A stretch of DNA of 64,000 nt from Psychrobacter frigidicola (GCF_007997305.1 NZ_VORZ01000004.1:124001-188000), one strand, 5' to 3'. Positions 35,836 through 46,015 are shown, counted from the first letter of the stretch. Notes: generated by a model not told the origin, from the sequence alone. Translations and numbers: made by a program.

Positions 35836-36174
35836 GGTAGCTTCCTTATCTACGTTATAGAATCTATGTATAGATGATTATGGATTTCTTATTATTACAG
35901 GTGGCTAAGTGGCTTAAAATATTCGTGACACATAACTTTCGTTTTCTACCTTTTTAGAGTTATAAACTTTACTCATACAATATAATCAATCGGATTATTA
36001 TTAATAATCGTCGCAGATTACCAATATTAATAACTGAAAGCTTTAACAACGGGTAGCATTCTTAACAATTGGCTTCTATAACCATAACAAATAAGCATAG
36101 ACTTAGTAACGCTAACTGCTTAATGAATCGTGGCAAAATGGTAAACGGAAGCTTTTGTTAATAAAATTGCTTGC
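35836..36174. other. Intergenic region upstream of acnA
   Basis: 339 bp without a frame. It must hold the acnA promoter and the 3' end of the DUF3025 transcript. I saw no convincing operator, riboswitch or terminator. Confidence 0.4.
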
Positions 36175-37164
36175 TTAGGATTTACGGCGGCGACCACTGC
36201 GAAAGACACGACTGTCCTCATAAAAGTCAGGATTGGCATTGTCGGCCCAAAAGTGCGGGACACCTAATATAGGCAAGGGAGCCAATTGGCGCGGGGTAAT
36301 CGCCTCTTGTGATAGCAGCGTATGCATCTGCTCAGCAAGCCTATTGTCTACATAGCTCATGCGTTCAGGTAGCGCTAACGCAAAAAAGTCTTGCGTAACC
36401 TGAATAACCACGCTATGCGCACACAAAGATTTTCGCGGTTGTATTAATTGCTCAAGTAGCGCGTGGCCAAAAATATAAACGGCTACTTGCGCATTCTCAT
36501 TTGGTGCAAGCGGCTTATCCCATTCATCACGTGTGCTCACTAAGCTTTCTTGCCAATTAAAATCAATCAACGCCTCACCAATACTCGGCACCGCAGTGAC
36601 CAATATCGCGCCGTTCTCATCGAACACAGTAATGGTATCGCGTACTCGCCCGCGACTCGCGCCAATGCCTTGCTCAGAAATTTCACACATATGATGATAA
36701 TTCAGCAACGCCTTAGTCTTAGGAAAAGTCAGCCAAATACTGCCGTTAAATAAATCATGCAAGTTCTCCCGCGTCGGAATATGACCAGTGGTCGCAATAA
36801 AACTCTCGTAAGCTTCGCCTTCCGGTAGCGCGTCTTGTGACACAAACTTTAAAGGATGTGCGTGGTTATCTTGCATCGGTTTAGTCTGGGGCTGATTTTG
36901 ATATTCAACCGTTTTTTGCGTCATTGCCGTATTTAATAGATCCGCGATAAAGGTATGACTGTGACTAGCACTATCTTTAAGAGTAACAGCGACGTCACCT
37001 AAGCTATTTGTCGACTGACTCAATGCAGCTACCCTTTGGCTCAAATAGTCCAACTGGCTAATATGATGTAACCATGGTGCTTGCCAGTTTATAGCAGCGA
37101 AGCTTGCATCTAATGCAGGCGTAATAGAAGGTGACGATGTAGAGTGCAAAGTATTAGCAGTCAT
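36175..37164 (-). CDS. DUF3025 family protein
   Basis: 329 residues from ATG 37164. The DUF3025 signature is strong: FVSQDALPEGEAYESFI, the block TGHIPTRENLHDLFNGS then IWLTFPKTKALLN, and FGHALLEQLIQPRK. No function is known for this domain; it is soluble. The frame can be extended 23 codons to ATG 37233, but that part is unlike the family and contains a TATAAT (37196-37201, minus strand) that could be the promoter -10, so I prefer the shorter form. The protein ends in a basic tail SGRRRKS. Divergent from the YdjM-like gene. Confidence 0.88.
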   Translation of the reverse strand: MTANTLHSTSSPSITPALDASFAAINWQAPWLHHISQLDYLSQRVAALSQSTNSLGDVAVTLKDSASHSHTFIADLLNTAMTQKTVEYQNQPQTKPMQDNHAHPLKFVSQDALPEGEAYESFIATTGHIPTRENLHDLFNGSIWLTFPKTKALLNYHHMCEISEQGIGASRGRVRDTITVFDENGAILVTAVPSIGEALIDFNWQESLVSTRDEWDKPLAPNENAQVAVYIFGHALLEQLIQPRKSLCAHSVVIQVTQDFFALALPERMSYVDNRLAEQMHTLLSQEAITPRQLAPLPILGVPHFWADNANPDFYEDSRVFRSGRRRKS

Positions 37165-37299
37165 GTTGAGAGTCTCTATGGGTCGTGTGGCTTTTATTAT
37201 ATGCAACACTATAAGTTTGGCGAGGTCGCTCATGGTATCATAGAGCGCTTTTTTTCAGCTAGCCGCGCGCGATAATGGCGCAATTTAGGGTAAAGCTTT

Positions 37300-38016
37300 A
37301 TGGCAAATTTTAATACCCACTTAAATGGTGCATTTGCAGTTAGTGGTACGTTAAGCTTAGTGGTTTATAAAGCTGGATTGGTCAATGACCCAGGGTTTTT
37401 GATGTGCGTGGCACTCGGCACAGTAGGCGGTTTGCTGCCTGATTTAGACTCGGATCACTCCACCCCGATTAAACTGGGTTTTAACATTGCCGCGCTGGTT
37501 TTTGCTTTTGGCTTAGTGATGCATTGGCGTAATGAGCTGAGCTTGATAGCATTAATGGCACTCTGGCTGGCAGGTTATGGCTTTATGCGCTATGTGGTAT
37601 TTCGCCTATTTACACGCATGACCGTGCATCGCGGCGTTATTCACTCAGTGCCCTACATGGCAATTTTGGGGCTGGGGCTCACCTGTATAAGCTATTACGG
37701 CTGGCATAATACGCTCACTGCCAGCTGGCTTTATGGGCTATTTTTATTTGGTGGTGCGATGGTACATCTAACATTGGACGAGATGTATAGTGTCAACTTA
37801 TCAGGAATGACCCTCAAACGTTCGGCAGGGACTGCAATGAAATTTTATCAACATAAAGATAAAGGTTGGTATTTGTTATTATATACGCTGCTAGCCCTGC
37901 TGATATATGCTGCGCCACCTTTTACAGCGTTTTGGGAGCAGCTACGCGACCCTGCGCCGTGGGCACAATTAAAAGTTGGGGTACTACCTGCCTTTATAGA
38001 AGACATACTATATTGA
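37300..38016 (+). CDS. YdjM-like inner-membrane metal-dependent hydrolase
   Basis: 238 residues with five to seven membrane helices. The family's putative metal residues are in place: D48, D50, D52 and H53 in LLPDLDSDHS, and H110 with H115 in TVHRGVIHS. It matches the YdjM/DUF457 group of inner-membrane proteins; E. coli YdjM is LexA-controlled, but I see no clear LexA box here. The biochemical role is unproven; relatives are annotated metal-dependent hydrolases. It is followed by a YchJ-like gene after 42 bp, so the two may be co-transcribed. Confidence 0.85.
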   Translation: MANFNTHLNGAFAVSGTLSLVVYKAGLVNDPGFLMCVALGTVGGLLPDLDSDHSTPIKLGFNIAALVFAFGLVMHWRNELSLIALMALWLAGYGFMRYVVFRLFTRMTVHRGVIHSVPYMAILGLGLTCISYYGWHNTLTASWLYGLFLFGGAMVHLTLDEMYSVNLSGMTLKRSAGTAMKFYQHKDKGWYLLLYTLLALLIYAAPPFTAFWEQLRDPAPWAQLKVGVLPAFIEDILY

Positions 38017-38058
38017 AGAATAAGTCGCTAAGCTTCGTAAATAAAAAGAGAGCACGTT

Positions 38059-38631
38059 ATGCCGATTTCTACAAAAACTTGCCCCTGCCAAATTTTGACA
38101 TCACTAGATTTTTTAAACACCCCTGTTGCTTATAGTGATTGCTGTCAGCCTTATCATGATGGCCTTTATAACGAAGGTGATGATAGTCAAGATGGCGTTC
38201 AAGCTGAGAGTGCGGAAAGACTCATGCGCACGCGTTATAGTGCGTTTGTATTGGTCAAGGCAGATTATATCGTTAAAACAACCGTACCTGCCCAGCAAGC
38301 ATTACTTGATAGCAATGCTATTGAATCGTGGGCAAAGGAGACGGATTGGGCAGGATTAGAAATCATCAGACACACGCCAAAATTAGCCAAAAGGCACGCG
38401 CAGGTTGAGTTTAAAGCCTATTTTAATACGGCTGATGGCACAGAACAAAAACAACAGGCGCATCGTGAGCTGTCTACCTTTGTAAAGGTAACGGATCAAT
38501 CTATAGATAAAAACAATGAACGCTGGTATTTCCTTGACCCAACTGTCTCAATATCTGTGACCCAAAAGCAGCCATGTATTTGCGGCTCTGGAGAGAAGTT
38601 TAAGCACTGTTGTGGGGTTTATATCTCCTAA
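38059..38631 (+). CDS. YchJ family protein (UPF0225) with SEC-C metal motif
   Basis: 190 residues. A CPC start motif (C8, C10) and YSDCCQPYHDG form the N-terminal zinc site; the central NTF2-like part has RLMRTRYSAFVLVKADYIVKT; the C-terminus is a complete SEC-C motif, PCICGSGEKFKHCCG. This is the YchJ architecture. SEC-C motifs bind zinc and occur in SecA and in chaperone-linked proteins, but YchJ has no settled function. The stop overlaps by 4 bp the stop of the convergent glutamine amidotransferase gene. Confidence 0.9.
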   Translation: MPISTKTCPCQILTSLDFLNTPVAYSDCCQPYHDGLYNEGDDSQDGVQAESAERLMRTRYSAFVLVKADYIVKTTVPAQQALLDSNAIESWAKETDWAGLEIIRHTPKLAKRHAQVEFKAYFNTADGTEQKQQAHRELSTFVKVTDQSIDKNNERWYFLDPTVSISVTQKQPCICGSGEKFKHCCGVYIS

Positions 38632-39548
38632 ACACTCGCCCCAACTGCCCGCGCAACCGCAATCCCCTCCTCAACCGTCAAAAACTTACGCTGGCTTGGG
38701 CTGTCTTGATATAGAATCTCGCCATCTTGGAATATCAGACATTCGTTAACTGCTAATTGCTGCCATTTTTCATTTTCAGTCAACGGTACCGTAACTATTA
38801 TCGTCACTTTATCTTTATCGGTAGTCACGTCACTAAAGTTAATAGCAATTTCATCATCGGCCAATTTTGCCTCACCAAATGGTGCTTGGCGCGTGAGATA
38901 AAATAGTAAGCTGCCTGCATAAGCCAATTGCCAATTGCCGTTCGATATCAAGCAGTTAAACAAACCATTGGCTGATAAATAGCGACATTGAGTGGTCAAA
39001 AAATTAAACAACGTCTGGTCATCAGGACGGGTTTTAAAGCTACTTTTCAGACGGTTAATCAAATAACAGAATGCTACTTCAGAATCTGTTGAGCCGACTG
39101 GTTGGCAATGGGCAGCGTTACCATTATCTTGCAGACGCTGACAGCGTTTAATAAACTCTTTATTCATCTGGCCGTTATGCGCAAATACCCACTGCTCGCC
39201 CCATACTTCGCGTACAAAGGGATGCGTATTGGCCAAGCAATTTTGACCTTGCGTGGCTTTACGAATATGCGCGATAACATTCATCGCCTTAATCGGATAG
39301 TTATTAACCAAGTCGGCAACGGGCGATTGATAGCTGGGACGATTATCATGAAAGAGGCGCAGACCAGTTGCGGCATTGTTCGCGTCATTGTTTGCGCCAT
39401 CATTAACATTACACTCACTACGCTCAAAAAACGCAATGCCAAAACCATCTTCATGACTGTCGGTCATACCGCCGCGACGGCGAAATCCTGCAAAGCTAAA
39501 ACCAATATCTGTCGGGGTATTACAGTTCATTCCTAAAAGTTGACACAT
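38628..39548 (-). CDS. Class II glutamine amidotransferase, YafJ-like
   Basis: 306 residues. The mature N-terminus carries the nucleophile Cys2 (MCQLLGMN), and the fold markers FRRRGG, HEDGFGIAF, AHIRKATQG and FAHNGQMN follow. YafJ-type proteins are stand-alone glutaminase domains whose physiological acceptor is unknown. It is somewhat longer than E. coli YafJ (255), with a 10-residue Asn/Ala-rich insertion near 55-65. It starts one base after the stop of the DUF2007 gene, so the two are surely co-transcribed. Confidence 0.9.
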   Translation of the reverse strand: MCQLLGMNCNTPTDIGFSFAGFRRRGGMTDSHEDGFGIAFFERSECNVNDGANNDANNAATGLRLFHDNRPSYQSPVADLVNNYPIKAMNVIAHIRKATQGQNCLANTHPFVREVWGEQWVFAHNGQMNKEFIKRCQRLQDNGNAAHCQPVGSTDSEVAFCYLINRLKSSFKTRPDDQTLFNFLTTQCRYLSANGLFNCLISNGNWQLAYAGSLLFYLTRQAPFGEAKLADDEIAINFSDVTTDKDKVTIIVTVPLTENEKWQQLAVNECLIFQDGEILYQDSPSQRKFLTVEEGIAVARAVGASV

Positions 39549-39863
39549 TTATAAATTACCGCCGTTATCGTCATTCGTTTCGTGGTTGGTTTGGTCACTA
39601 GGCTTTATACTAAAGTCTGCATCGCTCATCTCATCTGACAATGCGGCACCATCGAGATTAATATTGTCTAATATACGCTTTGCTTGCGCTAAATCTTCTT
39701 CTTGTACCCATAATACTGCGCCTGAATTCATACCCGGTAGGCCACTCAAAGCCTGTAGCGACACCTTGATGTTATTATTGCGCAATAAGTTGGCATGGAG
39801 CTCACCTTGCATATTGGTATCATAGCGTGCCAGTTTGTGCCAGTCATCAATTTGGTTGGTCAT
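39549..39863 (-). CDS. DUF2007 domain protein
   Basis: 104 residues. The DUF2007 pattern is visible at residues 6-70: HKLARYDTNMQGELHANLLR, then GLPGMNSGAVLWVQEEDLAQAKRIL. This ferredoxin-like domain is described as a putative signal transducer because it resembles the PII fold. The C-terminal 35 residues are acidic and polar, probably disordered. AAAAGGAATTTACC precedes ATG 39863. First gene of a two-gene unit with the class II amidotransferase; the pairing hints at nitrogen or glutamine metabolism, but that is speculation. Confidence 0.85.
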   Translation of the reverse strand: MTNQIDDWHKLARYDTNMQGELHANLLRNNNIKVSLQALSGLPGMNSGAVLWVQEEDLAQAKRILDNINLDGAALSDEMSDADFSIKPSDQTNHETNDDNGGNL

Positions 39864-39914
39864 GGTAAATTCCTTTTAAGTATTTAGTTGTCGGTACTCT
39901 TAACTGCAAACCTT

Positions 39915-41156
39915 TTAATCAGCGCTGAATCCTTCTGCCCAGTTGATTTTACCCAGTGGATAAGCATTAATATGGAAGCCGTTAGGATAGTCTTTGAAGC
40001 CAGATTTTGATTTTAATTGTTCAATAGTAGCTTGGGCTTGTTGCTCAGTTGCAAATACGCCGATTAATTTAAAATCTTCGACATCGTTATCTTTATTGTC
40101 ATCTTTATAACGCGCATGCTCTAGTACATAGACGGTATCTTGCGCCTTTTCGACATGCGTCCAATGATAAGCGGCAAGACGTTTCATCAGGTCAGGGTTT
40201 TTGACCATAATATTGTCGCCAGTACGCCCTTCAGTACGGTTATAGTGAATAACGTTTAAGCGCAGTAGCCAAAATATTACGGCGGCTTTGGCTAGCATTA
40301 TTGGTAATGCACGCTTCTCGTCTTCATTAAGCGTTCTTTTTGATTCATAACCTTGCAGGAAAGCGGCCATTTTATGGCGGTCAAAATTGACGGTTTCACC
40401 TTCTTCAGCGCCGCCCCACGTGGTACAAAAGTCATTAATAGTAATGGCAATATCCATCACATAATGGTCGACACTGACTTCGGTGAAATCCAATAAGCCA
40501 GTGAGCTTCTCATTGCCTTCTTCCAAATTCCATAAGGTATTATCAGCAAACATATCCAAATGACATAAGCCTTTTGGCAGCGTCTCTAATGGCAAATCAG
40601 TATAAGATTGCCAAATATCACCCATTAATTTGGCTTCATCGCTTGGCATAAATCGTATTTCACGGTCACGAACTTCTGCCCATGGATATAGTGCGACGCC
40701 GTATTTTTCCGCAGGTTGTAGCTCCTGCAAGCTTGCATGTAATACCGCTAATGATGCGCCCATCTTATGACACATCGCTTGGGTGGTCTGCTCAGGATGC
40801 GCCCCTGCTAAACACGGCACAACCGTAATTGCCTTATCATCGTAATGAATGACATAACGTTTATCATCCGCATCTGAATCAGTACCTGCATCAATGCGTG
40901 CCAGCGGCGCAGCAACCGGTAAAGTACCGTTTAGTTGATTTAAAATAACCGCCATTTTTTCGATGTCGCTTGGTGGGCGCTCTTCAAATAAAGTAAAGAC
41001 ATAAGAATAATCGCCATCATTATCGTCAGTCGTCTGAATAAACCAGTTGGAGTTTTTGATACCTTGGGTAATCGGAATGGCACGGGCAAAAGACACCCCA
41101 AAGCTTTGGCAAAAGGCGGCAAATTGTTCATCGGTTAACTGGGTATAAACAGACAT
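39915..41156 (-). CDS. thrB: Homoserine kinase (APH-fold type) with extra C-terminal domain
   Basis: 413 residues. The first 325 form an aminoglycoside-phosphotransferase-type homoserine kinase: QGIKNSNWFI, CHLDMFADNTLWN (catalytic HxDxxxxN), LLDFTEVSVDHYVMDIAI and RLNVIHYNR. This type phosphorylates homoserine for threonine synthesis in pseudomonads, where it has about 316 residues. Here a further 80 residues follow (from about 334: VYVLEHARYKD, then LIGVFATEQQAQATIEQL, GFKDYPNGFHINAYPLG). They look like a complete small domain of the DUF7336 kind, normally a separate protein. Role of the fusion unknown. The start is supported by AAGTGAGATGTT before ATG. Confidence 0.88.
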   Translation of the reverse strand: MSVYTQLTDEQFAAFCQSFGVSFARAIPITQGIKNSNWFIQTTDDNDGDYSYVFTLFEERPPSDIEKMAVILNQLNGTLPVAAPLARIDAGTDSDADDKRYVIHYDDKAITVVPCLAGAHPEQTTQAMCHKMGASLAVLHASLQELQPAEKYGVALYPWAEVRDREIRFMPSDEAKLMGDIWQSYTDLPLETLPKGLCHLDMFADNTLWNLEEGNEKLTGLLDFTEVSVDHYVMDIAITINDFCTTWGGAEEGETVNFDRHKMAAFLQGYESKRTLNEDEKRALPIMLAKAAVIFWLLRLNVIHYNRTEGRTGDNIMVKNPDLMKRLAAYHWTHVEKAQDTVYVLEHARYKDDNKDNDVEDFKLIGVFATEQQAQATIEQLKSKSGFKDYPNGFHINAYPLGKINWAEGFSAD

Positions 41157-41379
41157 AACATCTCACTTATGGCAATTAAAAAGAAGGTTAAATTTAAATA
41201 GTAATAAGGATAAGTTTAAGGGCTAATAACACTAAATTTATCTGATAATAACGGCAATCGCCGCGCGAATAGCAGTAGTTTAGATAAAAGCGCTTTAATC
41301 TTGCGAAAACATGCCTGATATGGCGGTGATTTTGCTAGACTAGCGCATTGAGTGAATTGATTATAAGGTGAAAACCCCT

Positions 41380-42162
41380 ATGTTAGCAAAGCGTATCATT
41401 CCCTGCTTAGATGTCGATAACGGTCGGGTGGTTAAAGGTGTGCAATTTGTCGATATTAAAGATGCTGGCGATCCGGTCGAAGTGGCAAAACGCTACAACG
41501 AACAAGGTGCCGACGAAATTACATTTTTAGATATTACCGCGACTAGTGACGCGCGCGAAACCACTTATCATACCGTTGAGCGTATGGCAGAAACGGTATT
41601 TGTCCCGCTCACTGTTGGTGGCGGTGTGCGTAAAATTGCTGATATTCGCAACCTTCTTAATGCGGGCGCGGATAAAGTCGCGATTAATTCAGCAGCCGTT
41701 TTCACTCCTGAATTCGTTGGGGAAGCCGCGCAAAAATTTGGTAATCAATGTATCGTAGTGGCTATTGATGCCAAACGTGTTGAAGACATTAATATTGATG
41801 GCATTATCATCCCACGTTGGGAAATCTTTACCCACGGTGGGCGTAAACCAACAGGTATTGATGCGGTTGCTTGGGCAATCAAAATGGCTGAGCTTGGCGC
41901 TGGTGAATTATTGGTCACCTCAATGGATGGCGACGGTACTAAAAAAGGCTATGATTTAGCGCTAATGAAGCAAATTACCAGCCAAGTCAATGTGCCAGTG
42001 ATTGCCTCAGGCGGCGTGGGAAATTTACAACATTTAGCCGACGGTGTGCTTAAAGGCGGCGCTGATGCCGTGCTTGCCGCCAGTATTTTTCACTTTGGTG
42101 AACATACTATTCTTGAGGCCAAGCAGTATATGGCAGCGCAAGGAATACAGATGCGTCTGTAA
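41380..42162 (+). CDS. hisF: Imidazole glycerol phosphate synthase cyclase subunit
   Basis: 260 residues, a TIM barrel. Catalytic aspartates are visible in [13 protein letters not shown] (D11 by family numbering) and [11 protein letters not shown] (D130). The phosphate sites are [14 protein letters not shown] and IASGGVGN. With HisH it turns PRFAR plus ammonia into imidazole glycerol phosphate and AICAR in histidine synthesis. I use ATG 41380 ([12 protein letters not shown], the usual family start, with AAGG upstream) instead of GTG 41368. No other his gene is adjacent; a 17-residue insertion ([13 protein letters not shown]) lies after D130. Confidence 0.96.
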   Translation: MLAKRIIPCLDVDNGRVVKGVQFVDIKDAGDPVEVAKRYNEQGADEITFLDITATSDARETTYHTVERMAETVFVPLTVGGGVRKIADIRNLLNAGADKVAINSAAVFTPEFVGEAAQKFGNQCIVVAIDAKRVEDINIDGIIIPRWEIFTHGGRKPTGIDAVAWAIKMAELGAGELLVTSMDGDGTKKGYDLALMKQITSQVNVPVIASGGVGNLQHLADGVLKGGADAVLAASIFHFGEHTILEAKQYMAAQGIQMRL

Positions 42163-42327
42163 AATAAACATGCGCCTGTAAATACAAATAGAAAAAATGT
42201 TATCATAGCCCTAACTACTTATTATTATTTGGTTTTCGTTCATTTAAAACATAAATAACTTATGAAATAGACCAAAACAAACCTTTTAATTCAATTAATA
42301 ACTCCATTTAGAACAAAGGATGCTTTC

Positions 42328-42849
42328 ATGTCAAATTTACAACAGCAGCGCAGTGCCGTCACCCATATTGATGGTAATTTACATCAAAACGCTGACGCTC
42401 GTATCGGTATCGTTGTCGCGCGTTTTAACGGTTTTGTCGTTGAGTCATTGGTTGATGGTGCTATCGATGCCCTACTTCGTCATGGCGTCTTAGGTAGCAA
42501 CATCACCGTTATTCGTGTGCCGGGTGCTTTTGAATTACCACTCGTTGCCCAGCGCGCAGCTGAGTCTGATCGTTTTGATGCGATCGTTGCGCTAGGTGCC
42601 ATTATCCGTGGTAGCACGCCGCATTTTGATTTTGTAGCCAGCGAATCTGCTAAAGGCTTAAGCAATGTTGCTACCGATTATAATATCCCTGTTGCTAACG
42701 GCGTATTGACGACTGACAGCATTGAGCAAGCAATTGAGCGTGCAGGTACTAAAGCCGGTAATAAAGGCTCAGAAGCAGCGATGGTTGTGCTTGAGATGAT
42801 TGCGGTGTTGTCACAGTTAGATATCGATGATAGCAGCGATATTGTTTAA
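42328..42849 (+). CDS. ribH: 6,7-dimethyl-8-ribityllumazine synthase
   Basis: 173 residues. Family blocks: [27 protein letters not shown], and the substrate segment [17 protein letters not shown] with its catalytic His. It condenses ribityl-aminouracil with dihydroxybutanone phosphate in riboflavin synthesis. AAAGGATGCTTTC precedes the ATG. It is followed by nusB, a very common pair in proteobacteria. I looked for an FMN riboswitch in the 165-bp leader and saw none. Confidence 0.96.
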   Translation: MSNLQQQRSAVTHIDGNLHQNADARIGIVVARFNGFVVESLVDGAIDALLRHGVLGSNITVIRVPGAFELPLVAQRAAESDRFDAIVALGAIIRGSTPHFDFVASESAKGLSNVATDYNIPVANGVLTTDSIEQAIERAGTKAGNKGSEAAMVVLEMIAVLSQLDIDDSSDIV

Positions 42850-43020
42850 ATAAGATCGGCTTATAATCTAAAATACAGCTATTTAGTTTAAAAATTTAAT
42901 GAGCACTGTGGTTAAAAATCATGGCGCTCAAGCTTTAAAATGAACTGACAGCATTTGTCAGTCGACTACTATTTAACAGCTCTTTATAACCACTATTTAA
43001 TATTTAGGTATTTTTTTCTT

Positions 43021-44211
43021 ATGACAGACCAACTCAAGCGCGCCATTAGCGCTGCGAAAACAGCACAATCCAATTCTGAGCAAGCTGAAGCTATCAGTGT
43101 AGCGAGCAGTAGTGCTGGTGAACAACACTTCGATATGAGTGAGTCTTCTTATAAGACCAGTCACACCGCTGTCCGTAAGGCGCGGCGCTTTGCAATGCAA
43201 GGTCTGTATGAATGGTTGATGACTGATCGCCGCTTCGACACCACAGGTAAGCTTGGCTGGAAAGACAATACGCCGCATGATATTGCTGCCCGTACGCGCG
43301 CAACCAATGCTATGCATACGGTACATATTGGCTACTATCATGAAATGATGCGTGATATTCCAGAGCAGATTGACACCCTAGATGCGCTTATTAATCAGCA
43401 TCTAGACCGCGAAATTGATAAGCTAGATACCGTTGAGCACGCAATCTTGCTTATTGGTGCTTATGAGTTACAAAACCGCTTAGAGATTCCTTATAAAGTC
43501 GTGCTTGATGAAGCGATGAAGTTGAATAATCACTTTGGCGCCACTGATGCTCACAAACTAATTAATGCAGTACTCGATAGAATGGCGATTGAGCTACGCG
43601 AAGTCGAAGTACAAGCGGATATTAAAGGCAATCTACGCACCTCACAAAAAGCAGCGGTTAAGCAAGCTACTGCACCTGCTGCTCAGGCAGAGATGACTAC
43701 TGATTCTGATAACGATAGCAAACCAACCGCTTCGACAAAACCACGTATCAGCGCCAGTAAGACTGCGGTAAAACGCAACCGTCCAAATAAAGCCAACGCG
43801 GGAACCAGTACGGCTAAAGCAGCAGCTGAAAATAGCATAAAGGCTCAAGCAGAAAGCGCTAAGCCAGTGCCTACTGACAAAGTAGAGGACGTTATTAACG
43901 CTTCTGTTGCCGCTATAAATTCTGATGATGTTGCCGTTAATAATGAAGCGGTTATTGACGAAGCTATTGATAACCTAAACGCTGATAACGAAAATACTGA
44001 TAGCCTTGTTGATGAAAAAAATATTAATGAAAGCGCTGCTAACGAAAAAACAGCTGATGATAATGTAGTAGTTAGTGTTGAACCAAGTATAACTAATTCA
44101 GATTTATCCAGTGCTGAAGTTCCTAAAACTGAAGTAGCCAATACTAAAACCGAAGACTCTGAAGTGCATAGCGCCGCTATAGACGACTCTAATTCAAAAA
44201 GTAACGACTAG
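43021..44211 (+). CDS. nusB: Transcription antitermination factor NusB with long C-terminal tail
   Basis: 396 residues from ATG 43021. The NusB domain spans about residues 50-197 ([64 protein letters not shown]). NusB binds boxA RNA with NusE (S10) in rRNA antitermination. Bacterial NusB is normally 140-150 residues; here there is a 49-residue polar lead and a tail of about 199 residues, low in complexity and rich in Ala, Lys, Ser, Thr, Asn and Asp, its first part basic and its last part acidic. The frame from 42955 adds 22 aromatic residues without a ribosome site and is not used. The stop abuts thiL. Confidence 0.93.
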   Translation: MTDQLKRAISAAKTAQSNSEQAEAISVASSSAGEQHFDMSESSYKTSHTAVRKARRFAMQGLYEWLMTDRRFDTTGKLGWKDNTPHDIAARTRATNAMHTVHIGYYHEMMRDIPEQIDTLDALINQHLDREIDKLDTVEHAILLIGAYELQNRLEIPYKVVLDEAMKLNNHFGATDAHKLINAVLDRMAIELREVEVQADIKGNLRTSQKAAVKQATAPAAQAEMTTDSDNDSKPTASTKPRISASKTAVKRNRPNKANAGTSTAKAAAENSIKAQAESAKPVPTDKVEDVINASVAAINSDDVAVNNEAVIDEAIDNLNADNENTDSLVDEKNINESAANEKTADDNVVVSVEPSITNSDLSSAEVPKTEVANTKTEDSEVHSAAIDDSNSKSND

Positions 44212-44213
44212 CC

Positions 44214-45254
44214 ATGAACGAGTTTGAGCTGATTGAGCAAATACTCCTCAAGCTGCAAGCAGACACCTCTTTATCTACGGATATTGAGAAAGGTATCGGT
44301 GATGATGCGGCAGTCATGTCGCTGCCGACTGGAGCACGCTTGGTCAGTTGCATAGACACTTTAGTTCAAGGTCGGCACTTTAGCGCAGATTGGACCCAAG
44401 TTCAGAATCTAGCATTTGCAATTGGTTATAAGGCGGTTGCGGTTAATGTCTCAGACCTTGCCGCGATGGGCGCAACGCCACACAGTATTCTGCTGGCATT
44501 AGCCTTACCTGCGCGCCTTGCTAATAAAGAATGGCTGACCGAATTTGCTAAAGGCTTATTTCACGCCTGTCAGATGTTTAATGTGGCTTTAATTGGCGGT
44601 GATACGACTCGCAATGATACTTTAGTGCTTAGTATTAGCGCTCAAGGGTTGCTAGCTGCCGGTACGCCAGCGGTATACCGTTCAGGTGCACAAGTCGGTG
44701 ATAAAATATATGTGTCAGGTACGCTTGGTGATGCTGCTTATGCGTTGCAGCATCCTGATAATGCTCAAGGCCAAGCGCTTGCGCACCGCTTACACATGCC
44801 AACGCCGCGTATTACGCTTGGGACAGCCTTAGCAAAAACAGGTGCAACGGCGATGATTGATATCTCTGATGGCCTTTATCAAGATCTAGGACATATCTGT
44901 CAGCAAAGTAAAGTCAGTATGCGTCTTAACCTTGAGCAGCTGCCTACTAGCAATCCTCTATCAGCAGTAGGTTTACCTGAACGGTTATTATGTCAACTGA
45001 CTGGTGGTGATGATTACGAGTTAGCATTTACTTTACCGGCTAACATAGAACCACCTATCGGCAATACGCCAGTTCGCTGTATTGGCGAAGTTGTCGCGTT
45101 AATAGAATACGAGAATAGTAATACTGAGATAAAAAATACGGCTACCCAATCACGTATTGAACTGTTTTATCAAGGTCAAGCGGTGACCCAAAGCCAACCC
45201 TCACCTTTTACCACGTGGCCGACGCTAACTGGTTACCAACATTTTAAAGGTTAA
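44214..45254 (+). CDS. thiL: Thiamine-monophosphate kinase
   Basis: 346 residues of the PurM/ThiL fold. The N-terminal GIGDDAAVM binds Mg-ATP, and SDLAAMGATPHSIL, GGDTTRN and MIDISDGLYQDL are the remaining signatures. It phosphorylates thiamine monophosphate to the active cofactor. The start lies two bases after the nusB stop and the gene ends three bases before pgpA, so nusB-thiL-pgpA is one transcript, the standard order in gamma-proteobacteria. Confidence 0.96.
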   Translation: MNEFELIEQILLKLQADTSLSTDIEKGIGDDAAVMSLPTGARLVSCIDTLVQGRHFSADWTQVQNLAFAIGYKAVAVNVSDLAAMGATPHSILLALALPARLANKEWLTEFAKGLFHACQMFNVALIGGDTTRNDTLVLSISAQGLLAAGTPAVYRSGAQVGDKIYVSGTLGDAAYALQHPDNAQGQALAHRLHMPTPRITLGTALAKTGATAMIDISDGLYQDLGHICQQSKVSMRLNLEQLPTSNPLSAVGLPERLLCQLTGGDDYELAFTLPANIEPPIGNTPVRCIGEVVALIEYENSNTEIKNTATQSRIELFYQGQAVTQSQPSPFTTWPTLTGYQHFKG

Positions 45255-45257
45255 CCC

Positions 45258-45851
45258 ATGACTGAGAATCTCTCTAAGCCTGATATTAGTAAAGCCAATG
45301 ATTGTCCACCGCTACCCGCTAATGCCAGTGGCCTTGATCGTATCGTTTATTGGCTAGGTATCGGTTTGGGTAGTGGACTGCCACGAAGAGCACCAGGCAC
45401 ATGGGGAACAGTTGGCGGTCTAATAATTGCCATCCCTTTGCTGAGCTTAGGATTTCTGCCATTTTTGATTATTACCCTTCTATCCTGTGTTATTGGTGTT
45501 TGGATATGTGGTCGTACCTCTGAGATGATGCAAGTCCATGATGATCCGCACATTGTTTGGGATGAGTGGGCAGGAATCTGGATTACTCTCCTACCTTTTT
45601 CTTATATGAGCGGGGCACCAGCTCACTTTTGGCAAAATATCACACAACCCTTTGCTATTTTTGCGTTGGTTCTTGCATTTATCCTGTTTCGTTTTTTTGA
45701 TATTCTGAAGCCGCCACCAATTGGCTGGGCAGACAAAAAAGTCGCTGGTGGTTTAGGGGTTATGCTTGATGATATTATCGCAGGTATTATGGCCGCTGCC
45801 GTTTGGATATTTATAATGTTTGTTCTTATTAATTATTTAACGTCAAATTAG
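45258..45851 (+). CDS. pgpA: Phosphatidylglycerophosphatase A
   Basis: 197 residues. The PgpA signature is clear: LGSGLPRRAPGTWGT near the start, VWDEWAGIW in the middle, and DILKPPPIGWADKKVAGGLGVMLDDIIAG near the end, with three to four membrane helices. It dephosphorylates phosphatidylglycerophosphate to phosphatidylglycerol in the inner membrane. The first 30 residues are a polar extension relative to E. coli PgpA. Last gene of the ribH-nusB-thiL-pgpA group. Confidence 0.95.
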   Translation: MTENLSKPDISKANDCPPLPANASGLDRIVYWLGIGLGSGLPRRAPGTWGTVGGLIIAIPLLSLGFLPFLIITLLSCVIGVWICGRTSEMMQVHDDPHIVWDEWAGIWITLLPFSYMSGAPAHFWQNITQPFAIFALVLAFILFRFFDILKPPPIGWADKKVAGGLGVMLDDIIAGIMAAAVWIFIMFVLINYLTSN

Positions 45852-46015
45852 AAGTAAGTTTTCCCTTCTTTTTTAAGACAAGTTATCTCTATTTTTAGGA
45901 CTTATAAATAAATTACGAAGTCTGCACGACTTAATATTTTTATTTTAACGAACATTTGCGTTGTCATTTTGTATTATATCTTGTTACACTTATAGAATTA
46001 TTTCTTAGGATTGCT

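Noticed and set aside
42163..42327. FMN riboswitch before ribH
   Set aside because: None of the conserved RFN-element blocks could be found in the leader.
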